From Brachionus rotundiformis (Eukaryota > Rotifera > Eurotatoria > Ploima > Brachionidae), in NCBI GenBank assembly GCA_016802295.1, contig JAESIW010000162.1, positions 669,739 to 733,738 on the forward strand: a DNA stretch of 64,000 nt, given 5' to 3'. The translations under genes were made by a program, and so were the position numbers. Positions 54,515 to 64,000 of this stretch are shown piece after piece; the first letter of the stretch is position 1, and each line of letters opens with the position of its first letter. The notes beneath the pieces were generated by a model. That model worked only from the letters and a program-made list of their open reading frames with translations. It made no database searches and was not told the DNA's origin.

Positions 54515-56456
54515 ATGAAAAAACTCTCAGCAGTTAGAATAGCTGGTAAAATAATTGGTCTTTTTACATGCTTGTACATATTTATTTGCTCATTGGACTT
54601 GATGAGCACTTCGTTCCAACTTCTGGTCGGTAAGCTAAATACATGGTAAAAAATTGTTATTGGTAAAATTTTAAAAACAAAAGCTCGTCTAATCGAAAAA
54701 ACAAATAAACTAAATGTCATTCTGGAAAATAAATTGGCAGGCTTGATGATTGGAATTTTGCTCACAATTTTAGTTCAGTCGTCATCTACCTCTTCTTCAA
54801 TTGTAGTTAGCATGGTCTCAGCCAAAAGTATTTCCATATTATAATTTCACTCTTATCAAAAAATAATAAACTTTAATAAAGTAATTCAGGTAAAAGCAGC
54901 CATACCAATTGTTATGGGTAATTTAGCAAATATTTCCAATTTTTTCAATTTAATTTAATTTTAAAAATAGGTACCAATATTGGTACTAGTGTTACCAGTA
55001 CATTTGTTTCATTTTCTCAAATGGTTTTGATAATTAATTATTTTTTTGAATAAAATAAACCTATTTCTTTAGGGGAATAGTGAAAATTTTGAAAGGGCTT
55101 TCTCTGGAGCAATAATCCACGACATATTTAATTTATTATCAGTAGTTGTCTTGTTGCCAATCGAGGCTCTATTCAGCTACTTGGAAGTAGTAACAGGTCT
55201 GCTAGTCAAGCCATTAGCCAAATTTGGCGACTCAGGAATGGATGTAGCACTTTTGAACAAGATCACAAAACCTTTAGTCAATTCAATAATTCGAATAAAC
55301 AAGACAGCTATAAACAATCTTGCCAGCGGTGTTGGCTTGGCACCGAATCAGACATTAATTAAGCATTGGTGTAAATTTAATGATAAATTGCCCAAATCGC
55401 CTTTGGTTCGTTGCAAATTTCTTTTCGAGTCGGTCAGTTGGCCCGACTGGCTCATTGGTGCCACTTTGCTTGTTATATCAGTTTTTTTGTTATGTATTTG
55501 TTTGGTATTGTTGGTCAAATTGCTAAATTCTCTATTCTCTGGTCGCATTTCGCGTCTTTTGGCCAAGCATGTCAACTCAGAATTACCAGGATTCTTGAAG
55601 TATTTTACAAATTATTTTGCACTGTTAATTGGTGCATTGTTGACCATATTAATCCAGAGCAGCTCGGTGTTCACTTCTACATTAACACCTTTGGTCGGTA
55701 TTGGCATAGTTTCTTTGGAAAGAGTCTTTGCATTGGTCTTGGGCTCGAATATCGGGACCACAATCACCGGAATTCTGGCAGCCCTAAGTTCAGAGTCATC
55801 TACTCTTGGTTTCGCAATTCAAATAGCTCTCTGTCATTTATTCTTTAACATTAGTGGTAACTTGAGTTTTAGTGCTTTTTGGACAAATTAAACATTTTTT
55901 TCTCAAAGGTATTCTAATTTGGTATCCAATTCCATGCTTGAGAAAAGTGCCAATCAACATAGCAAAATGTATTGGCAAAATAACATTCAAATACACATGG
56001 TTTTCTTTATTTTATCTTTTGGTAGTATTTTTGGTCATTCCGATTCTATTTTTACTTCTTTCATTTGCTGGAATGTAAGTTCATTAAAAAATTGAATAAT
56101 TTAGAACATTTATTTAAATTAATTAAAAAAAAAATAGAATTGTTCTTCTATGTGCATTGTTTCTAATTGGAGCTGTGACAACTGGAGTGCCAGTGCTGAA
56201 TTTGGCGCAGAAAAAATGTCCTCAAGTGTTGCCTGAAAAATTTCGAAATTGGAATTTTCTGCCCGTATATTTCCGTTCATTAAAACCCTATGATAAGCTG
56301 ATTAGGCGTATTTGTTTATGTTCCAGATTTAAAGGTGAGTCCAGTGTTGAAATCAAAAATGATATGGAAAAGAAAGTGTGTAATAGTGTACAGCAAATTT
56401 TTATTCTAAGTGATTCGAATTTGTATAATTTGGAAAAGCTGAAAAGTTTGGCTTAA
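54515..56456 (+). CDS. SLC34: SLC34 sodium-phosphate cotransporter (NaPi-II type)
   Basis: Seven exons, 54515-54629, 54684-54827, 54882-54917, 54971-55023, 55073-55856, 55909-56074 and 56138-56456, give 538 residues. It imports inorganic phosphate with sodium across the plasma membrane. Both family repeats are seen: [20 protein letters not shown] and [20 protein letters not shown], each with the QSSS motif, plus [13 protein letters not shown] and [29 protein letters not shown] marks the first helix, and [20 protein letters not shown] and [16 protein letters not shown] the end. The large loop between the repeats carries N-glycosylation sites. The protein is short at the N-terminus compared with vertebrates (about 90 residues before helix 1), so a 5' exon may be missing; ATG 54515 is the first in-frame start seen. 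Confidence 0.93.
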
Positions 56457-56739
56457 GTTTTTAAAAAAAAAAATGATTTTTAATAAATGTATTTTTTTTA
56501 AATTTTTTTTCACACTAATTAATTATATGATCAAAATTTTATGAAAATTTAGCTAATAGATGTATGAAGTCTTAATGAAATATAATTATTATTTTCCTTA
56601 ATATTTATGACAAGTTTTTCCTAAAGTTATTAGTAAATAAAAAAAAATCTTATTTAGTCTTGTTTGCCAAACCTAATCTATGTTAATTTTAATACATGGA
56701 CATATTTTTATGTTAAGCGAGCCACATTAGAGATTTATC

Positions 56740-58180
56740 AAGTATAATGCATAATCCTGAATCTGTTTTGCTTTCTTCAAGTCATCCAGTATGATCTCCT
56801 GTAGCCATTTCCTGCTGAAGATACCGTGTAGTATCTCTGTTGTAATTACCTTTTACCACTAGCAAATAAAACCCTTTGAATGTCATACTTAGAGAATAAC
56901 AAGCTGGATTTGTGCATTTATCATTTATCAGATATCAGATATTTGATTTAAGTCTGGAAAGGAATAGTCCATTATTTCTATATTTACATTGATTCTAATA
57001 AAGTCTTTGAAAGCTTACACAGAGAAACTCTAAGATAATGCGAATATTTTAAGAATTAAAGGATACGGCGACTTGGACATGTACTTAAAATGAAAGTATA
57101 CCAAGCTTGGATCTTTAATGGACACTTCGAGGGCGAGAAAAGTAGGACTACCAGCAATAACATGGAGATCATTTAATTTTTTAGGCTTATGTAAGATAAT
57201 TTTATAGTAACTATTTAAATTATTAATTAATTATTTTACTATGTCTAAAAGAATTATGAAGAGGAAGAGGATGTATTGATCAGATATTTGATTTTTGGAA
57301 AGCATTTGGTAGTGTTCACAGAGAAACTCTTCCTTAGAAAATCAGGGATGCCATTAAGACAGGGGTTCGTTAGGGATGCATTCTTTCTTCATTGCTTTTC
57401 TTGACCCTCAGAGCAGAGCCACTGAAGGCATTTATTTGAAAATCACGAAGATCTTGATTTTGCGGATGATATTGCCTAAATATCACAAATGGAGATATGA
57501 GAGAGAAGAGCGAGAAGCTGAATGCAATTCTGGACATGCTGATCTAGAGATAAACATTGGAAAATCAGAAGTTATTTGCATAAGCAAGAAATTAAATGCT
57601 CCGATTTTTGTTGGAACCGAAAATCTCAAATGTGTTGACAGCTTTACAAACTTAGGAAGCGTGATTAGCAAAAAAGAAGACATTCGAAACAGATTAACGA
57701 AAGCCAGAACTGCTTTCTTCAAATTAAGGTCATACCTTCGACTGAGGACTAAATTACATCTCTATAGCAGTCTTGTCAAATCTGAATGTTGGAGAATGAC
57801 TGACAGTGATCTTCAAAAGATCAAAGTATTCAATAACAATTGCCTACGAAAATTTTCGAGAATTTTTTTATCCGAAAGTTATTACAAATGAGCAGTTGTA
57901 CAACAGATCAAGGACCCAGTCAATCTGCAACATTATACGCAGAAGACTACTTAAGTGGCTTGGTCATGTCTTTAGAATACCAATGGACAGAATTCCTAGA
58001 GTTGTATTTTTTTGGATACCTCAATGAAAGAGAAATGTTGGAAGACCAAAGATTACCTGGAGAAGAACAGTTGAAAGAGACCTGAAAGAGATGAAACTCA
58101 CATGGGGACAAGCAGAAATTGTCACTAAGAAAAGGGCGGAGGGGACGTGTGGACGCCTTATGCTCCACTGGGAGTAAAAT
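56740..58180 (+). mobile_element. LINE of the second family, 3' part, heavily decayed
   Basis: Broken plus-strand pieces in order: GRGCIDQIFDF near 57260, GCILSS with a GVR near 57370, a degraded LDFADDI-like box near 57455, then LEINIGKSEVICISKK near 57550 and FTNLGSVISKKEDIRNRLTK near 57660. After these come RRRLLKWLGHVFRI near 57940 and the tail GRPKITWRRTVERDLKEMK, LTWGQAE up to LCS/LMLHWE near 58170. A T-rich run and no clean tail follow. Many stops and frameshifts; not active. Confidence 0.82.
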
Positions 58181-58807
58181 AAAAGTTTATTTTTTTTTTT
58201 TGCTAAGACCGTATGTTGTTTAATAGCTATAACATTTTGTCTCTGAACTTATGTTGACTACTTAGTCATCAAATGATAATTATAATAGATAATGGTTTTG
58301 GTAATGTTCACTTCGCCAAGGCATATGCCTCTGCATTAAATCTTATATTAAAAAATAGCTGATTAGTTGCTGATAAAGCTTCAGAGTTGCTATGGTAGCA
58401 ACGACTTTATATTCTCTGTTGACAATTTTTGCCATTTTTTTATTTTTAACTTGGTGATCTGCTTTACAATACTTTAACAGCTGCATGTTTCTCTAGCCTA
58501 TTCCAATGTTCTACTGATTTTTGTAATAAATTTTAATGCTCAACAAACTCTTATCTTCCACTCTATCTCTTCCTTGATTCTAATCAAGCTCGATTTGGTA
58601 CTGGTTTTTGTGTCCATTTTCAATTATCTTTAATCCATGAGCTTAAAAGTTAAATTTTATTTAAAACTATAAATTAATTATCTTAAATGCATCAAACAAA
58701 TTAAAAAAGTATATTTAGCATCAAAATATAAATATTTATTTAAAATTAACTAATTATTTATAAAAATAAATTTTATCCTAATTTTAAAACTTAAATATTA
58801 TCTTTTC
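58181..58807. other. Intergenic, no gene recognised
   Basis: Positions 58200-58630 are less AT-rich than average but carry no open frame I can identify. Possibly more decayed transposon sequence. Confidence 0.4.
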
Positions 58808-59881
58808 TCATATAATTGAATTAATGTATAAATTAACAAATATATTAGTTATGATATGACAGTCGAATCTATCAATAATGCCACCATGTCCTGGTATTGT
58901 GTTCCCGAAGTCCTTAATACCAATCGCTCTCTTAAAACCACTAGCGAAAAAACCACCAAAAGGAGACACCAAACTTGCGTACAGCGATAATACTAAAGCA
59001 TGCTTCTGGAACGGATATATACCAAATGAAGATCCAAAAATTTCCACTTGTTCCATTCGAAACAATAAATTCGTACAATGCGAACCAGTTTGATCTGAGA
59101 GAAAATCAACTGGACAGGTAAAGAAGTCGTATGGACACATTAATGGGCATATTACTTGTCCAAATAGCAAAGTGGTAAAAAAGGCTCCTACAAATCCTTC
59201 CCAAGTCTTGTTAGGCGATACGTCAATCAACTTTGTCTTGCCCAAAAAGAACCCGAACACATAAGCAGCTATGTCATTAAAAACAACCAATAACACCGGA
59301 TAAATAAACCATATACTTCCCTCTAGGATATTTCCTATGGTCATGTAGCATGATGCATATACCAACATTATCATGTGCGTATAAGAATACAAAGTGTATT
59401 GTTTGCGGTAATGGGGCTTTTGTAGCATTAAGACAAAAATTAAAAAATAGATAGTATACAGATTAAATGAGATGAATTTGTGGTGCTGAGCTAAAAGCAT
59501 GGTAAAGCTGTACTTGTTTAAAACGTGGCCAAATTTTTCGATTATCTTGTGTCCGAGTACGAAATAGTTGAAAATAAAAAACAAGGTAAATGAAGTTTGT
59601 TTATAATATGGCACAGTGCGGAGATTAAATGCCTCGTAGCCTACGTTGCACAGTTCTTGGAAGCCACGGAAATAAATTACCAATACCATAAAAACTAGTC
59701 CAATAGGTCCTACTTTGATTATTAAACTAAATGTCACAATCAGTAAGATGCCGAAAACAGAGCGCAAAAATAACCCTCTCCACTTTGGATCAAGTCTACC
59801 ATTTGAGGAATTTATTTGAATTGTATTGGTTTCATTTTCGTCATCTGATAACTTGTCAACCAATTTTTTACTTCTTCTCAT
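58808..59881 (-). CDS. CDS1: CDP-diacylglycerol synthase (phosphatidate cytidylyltransferase), intronless
   Basis: A single exon of 357 residues from ATG 59881; upstream in-frame codons lack an ATG. It makes CDP-diacylglycerol from phosphatidate and CTP in the ER, the entry to phosphatidylinositol and cardiolipin synthesis. An acidic N-terminal segment (KLSDDENETN) and WRGLFLRSVFG are followed by about eight membrane helices with FRGFQELCNVGYE, FNDIAAYVFGFFLGKTKLI and SPNKTWEGFVGA. The full catalytic signature SGFKRAIGIKDFGNTIPGHG, then GIIDRFDC, follows. The protein ends at FVNLYINSII, roughly 45 residues before the usual end. No intron is seen, unlike the many-exon animal genes, so an old retrocopy is possible. 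Confidence 0.93.
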   Translation of the reverse strand: MRRSKKLVDKLSDDENETNTIQINSSNGRLDPKWRGLFLRSVFGILLIVTFSLIIKVGPIGLVFMVLVIYFRGFQELCNVGYEAFNLRTVPYYKQTSFTLFFIFNYFVLGHKIIEKFGHVLNKYSFTMLLAQHHKFISFNLYTIYFLIFVLMLQKPHYRKQYTLYSYTHMIMLVYASCYMTIGNILEGSIWFIYPVLLVVFNDIAAYVFGFFLGKTKLIDVSPNKTWEGFVGAFFTTLLFGQVICPLMCPYDFFTCPVDFLSDQTGSHCTNLLFRMEQVEIFGSSFGIYPFQKHALVLSLYASLVSPFGGFFASGFKRAIGIKDFGNTIPGHGGIIDRFDCHIITNIFVNLYINSII

Positions 59882-62800
59882 TTGGGTAAAATATTTCAAA
59901 ATCTTTCCATAAAAATTATTCAAATTATACTCAGGTAAGTCAAAAAGGTAAAAAATTAAATTCGAGTAACTAAGAAAATTATAATTCTAATTTTTAATTT
60001 GAACAAAATTAAATATTTTAGACTTAATTTGACTAAGAAAATTAATTATACAAATAGATCATGAAATTGAAGAGATATATAAATAAGTATGGTGAATTTT
60101 TGATAAAGGATAAAAAGGTATTAAATGGGACATAAATAGGTCGATTGGTTTATAGCGAACAATGAAAATATTAAATATGTCACTTAATAGCAACTAATAA
60201 ATAAAACAACCAAACCCTTATTTTTTCCTAATATTTATCTTTTATTTACATTTTTTTGTGAAAATTATCTTTAATAAAATTGGTTTAGATGAAATTTATT
60301 TGTTGGATTTTTTTAAATTTTACAAATAATACTTTATAAAAATTAAACATTGATAAATAAAATAATATATATTTTTCCTAAGATATCTTAATTTAGTTTT
60401 AAAGTCTGAACTTTAAGAATAAAACTTTGCTGTTTCTAGCTAAAAAATATTCACAAGTGTCACTAAACAAATTTTATTATGCATTAAACTAATTAAAAAT
60501 TTTCATTATTTTTTTGCTCTTAGAGCTTTTTTGTTTTGATATGATATTTAAATGAAGAGTATGTTTTAAGGCTTTTTTGTTTTTATTAAAATTTGACAAC
60601 CAGCTGAAACCGATCAAAATCATTTAGACCATTTGGTCACACAATTGATACCAATTTAATAAATTAAATTTTTTAACTTAATCTTAAATATTTTCTAATA
60701 AAAAGTTGACTAATCGATTTTTAAACTTTTTCAATGAGTTCTTTTTAAATTAAAAGGGATCAATTTGACCACGATTGATCTGTCTTACAAAATTTACTTT
60801 ATCTAAGATGCGAAAAGAAATAATATACTCTATAGTCCATTTTGAATGGATTAAAAATCCGTAAAATTTTGTTTACCAGAGGTAAACATTTGCTGGATTT
60901 TCATTTAATTCATTCGGATGGCCAGTCGGGCAGTTCAGATAAAGATATTTAACTTAAACAATAATCTGTCTAAAAAACATTTATAGATAAACCATTTATT
61001 TAGGCTTGAAATTAAGTTAATTGTAGCACAATTTGCAGCCAATTATGAATATAAAATTAGAGCCTTAAACCTTGAAAAATATTAAGATCTAGTTGTCACG
61101 GTCCAGTAGAAATTTTTTACCAACATAAATTAAAATTTAATCTATTTTATTAATTTTTCTCTCAAAGTCAGACATTTTATCAGTCTATAGTAACATGAAA
61201 AGGAATTTTTATTGATGAATTTTATTGAAATTTTTTAGTGTCCTTCTGGTAAAACTCACTGGTCGTAGGCTGATAACTTATTGAATAATTTCTTCCTTCT
61301 TTGGAAAAATGTCCCATGAATAAATTCTCTTAAAGAAAAAAAATTCTATCTATCAATTTGGCTCAGTCAGGTGGCAAATTTAACTCTATTTTGACAAATA
61401 AAGACGATATTTTGAATAAATATGATTTTTTTTATTAAAAACATATCAGTGGGACTTTATGTTAAAATGTTATGTAACTTTTAATTAAAAAAATATTACA
61501 GATTTATGTTATTTCAATTTTTAATAAGTTAATATTGACAAAAAATTATTTGTTTAATGTGGAAATAAATGATATAAATGTGAACAAAAAACAAATTTCC
61601 ATACTTTCCGGTCTTAACATAGTATCTAAACTAGATTTAGAACTAATCTGATAATAATAAATAATTTTATAGCCTAATTACTGAATATTGCTGAAACCAA
61701 ATAAACTAATGACTAAAAGCCTTTTAGTAATTAAAGCTTACCAATTGCAGCAGTTGTTAAGCCCTAATTATTTTGGAATATTCTGAATTATTAATAATTT
61801 TATAGTCTGCACTTAGCTTATTAGCTTATCAATTTTTTTATCTGGCAAAGATAGATATATTTCTAGTGCCAGTGTCAGTGTAGACATAATTTTCTGTCAT
61901 TAGTTGTAAAAAAAATCTTTAAAATTTTCGATTGAGGTTTTTTTAGTGCTAAAAAATTTGCTATCTTTAAATAACCAGACATTTTTCTGGTAAGCAAAAA
62001 TCCATGATGGTTCTTTATCTGTTGAATTATTCTTTAAAAAAATTTATATGTTCAATATTAAGAGTTACTCTCCTTTGTTCATTAGATTACCAGCTCTATC
62101 TTTCAAAGCTTATATCTTTTTTGCATATCTTTATTAAAAATCTATTGAACAATTTTACATTTATAATTTTTGACTATTAGAAAGAATAATTATTTAAAAG
62201 TAAATTAATTAAAAAAGTTTAATAAGATATTTGGGCTATTAAAGTGTCATTTAGAACATAATTACGAGGTTTGAGTTTTACCATACCTCTCAAATTAGTT
62301 TAATTAAAAACAAAAATCAGTCTTTAGCTAGCTTCCTGAGTGAAGAAAGGTGACTGGCTAAACTGAGAGGTCTGAATTGAGTTGTATATTATGTTTCTAA
62401 TGTTCGAGCATCACATGGATATCGTTGCAATGAGATAAAGCAAAATATCTGGGAACCTCAGATGGTTGTTTCGTTCTTTTTAGATAATAAACACACATAT
62501 TTGTAATCCTAAGTTGGTAATCCATTATAATGTGATGATCAGATTGGTACGATCAATAGAAATATGAATTCCATAACCATCCATACATGAAAACACCATT
62601 GGTTATCAAATTCAAATAAAACTGAGATTTGGTTCTAAACATTTATTTAGTATTGTATCAATTAAATATCTTTAAATGATTGTTATTAAGTGGTGTCAAA
62701 TATTTGGTCAAATTAGTTGATTACCGAAAAATATTAATATAAATTATATTTTTAATATGAGGCTTTAAATTAAATTTATTTTTTTGCACAGATTTTTAGT

Positions 62801-64000
62801 AATTTATTTTAGTCTAAAGTTGGTTATGTTAACTGATCAAGTAGATAGGCTATGTACCTTTTTAATAAAACTTTTTAAACAAAAATAAAACCATGGTATT
62901 AAATTTACCACAAAATATTAATGTATCTCAATTATAAGGAATGATTTATCTTTGTTTTTCCTGATGCAATAAAGACTTAATTCATTTATTAATGGAAAGA
63001 TTATAAAAGAGTATTTTTGTCTAAATTAAAAGCTTGGTATTTGGCTAGATTTCCAAGCTAAAATAACAGCTTATCAATCAATTATTGAGTAAGTAGAATG
63101 GTTTTAATATCCAACTTAATAATCCAAAAATAAGAGAGTATTAGAAACTATCATTAAGAAAATAGCAAAGTTAGAAAACGAGCCAGACTTTCGAACCAAA
63201 CCCAAATTGTCTTAGATTTTATACCAAATTTTCTAAATATTATTAATAAAATTTATTTATTCTCATTTTTTTTACAATTTTAAGTATTCATTCAGCATGA
63301 ATTTCAAATTAAATAATTAAATTAGTTTTTTTGTTGTAAGATGGTACTTTTCTTTGGCTTAAGTGAGAAAAAAACTAAGTCTAGAGCAAAAAAGAATAAA
63401 TTCTCGGTGCATATTTTATAAATAATTAAGCAAATACTATCTATAATCTGATTTAAAATTTCAATAAGTTAAGATCAGTCAAAACCTAGGTTGCCAAGGG
63501 TAGACGAGGCCAAGTGACGCTTAGATAAAAGTAGAGCTGTATACCTTTAAGTTTTTTTTTGTTTTGTTTGGAAAGCGTCATTGACACTAGAGTAAGCCAA
63601 ACTCACTAGTCCTGGCATACATTAGAACGCGTTTTGTCATAGCAAATCTAAATAAATGATCTCAATGGCTGGCAAATAATACCAAAATGTTTGCTTGGAT
63701 CAAAAAGCATGCTTCAAATTTCAAATCGGTCCAATCAACGCGCCGATATTTACCATTAGCATAAAATATTTGCCAACTTGAAGCTTTCCAAGCTCATGTA
63801 CTCGCATGTCAAAATATTCCACATCACATTACCATCCATCATCCTAACGCTTGAGGCTTCTACAGAGCGGAGTGCACGCTAGTTATTACATATCTAACTG
63901 CAGCCAAACAAGACTCTTTACACTAAACTATAAAAGAATATGAATTTATATCTTATTATTTGATTTAAATAAATTTTTTTTTAATTTAAAAAGAAAGAAA
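59882..64000. other. Long region without recognisable genes, to window end
   Basis: About 4.1 kb of AT-rich sequence. Weak points are a TTTTACCAACATAA 14-mer near 61120 identical to the intronic hairpin arm at 15139, a less AT-rich block at 62310-62480, and another at 63480-63920 that ends in a TATA-like ACTATAAAAG. The last may be upstream DNA of a gene beyond the window. No long open frame, tRNA or rRNA seen. Confidence 0.4.

Noticed and set aside
54472..54765. 97-codon minus-strand frame
   Set aside because: Antisense to SLC34 exons 1 and 2, whose plus-strand translation has the QSSS hallmark.
59882..59923. Upstream extension of the CDP-diacylglycerol synthase frame
   Set aside because: The extension begins with a TTG codon; the first ATG in frame is at 59881.
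59882..64000. Search for tRNA or rRNA genes
   Set aside because: No T-loop GTTCGANTC motif with pairing arms and no rRNA core sequence was seen here or elsewhere in the window.
1..64000. Bacterial contamination suggested by the GH28 gene
   Set aside because: The gene is flanked on both sides by animal genes and AT-rich DNA of the same character, has a eukaryotic signal peptide and many N-glycosylation sites, and shares local base composition.

Overview
This is nuclear DNA of a small invertebrate animal, not a microbe. Roughly three quarters of the bases are A or T by eye. Genes are split by very short introns (mostly 44-60 nt, GT..AG), and the conserved genes are clearly metazoan: Wnt4, CARM1/PRMT4, VPS35L, MMACHC, ALKBH7, RNF144, POLE4, ACMSD, DNAJC3, EMC8/9, SLC34, CDP-diacylglycerol synthase. 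Extreme AT content, tiny introns, lineage-specific receptors with large ectodomains, a microbial-type glycoside hydrolase 28 gene and many degraded LINE and hAT copies would fit a rotifer such as Brachionus. That assignment is an inference and was not tested by any search.

Layout. 1-12.2 kb is a tandem duplication of an intronless receptor gene (seven-helix domain behind a ~400-residue ectodomain). The flank of the first copy was later hit by a hAT transposon (1663-5225, perfect 8-bp target duplication), and that hAT copy carries a LINE fragment inside it. Between the copies lie a LINE and a Tc1 scrap. 12.2-18.1 kb holds lineage-specific genes: a Ser-rich orphan, two secreted low-complexity proteins, and an intronless GH28 (pectinase-type) gene. 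20-27 kb holds CARM1, Wnt4 and ALKBH7. 27-27.8 kb holds a mirror-image pair of 40-codon Tyr/Gly-rich genes, each with its own TATA box. 28-38 kb holds MMACHC and VPS35L (divergent, 185 bp apart), then POLE4 and an RNF144-type E3 ligase. 40.9-54 kb holds ACMSD, a hAT-type MITE, LINE debris, an FHA/AT-hook nuclear protein, DNAJC3 and EMC8/9. 54.5-60 kb holds SLC34 and an apparently intronless CDP-diacylglycerol synthase. 60-64 kb has no recognisable gene.

The conserved genes do not form an operon or pathway. They cover arginine methylation, Wnt signalling, retrieval from endosomes, cobalamin handling, DNA replication, tryptophan breakdown, ER folding and insertion, phosphate uptake and phospholipid synthesis. 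The accessory interest is in the duplicated receptor with a sharp boundary between near-identical and diverged sequence, the mirror-twin micro-genes, the GH28 gene lacking a usual catalytic-site His, the intronic perfect hairpin, the repeat-bearing N-terminus of POLE4, and two hAT-family insertions with readable ends. Exon boundaries given below were built by hand from splice signals and reading-frame continuity; for every multi-exon gene the exon lengths sum to a multiple of three.
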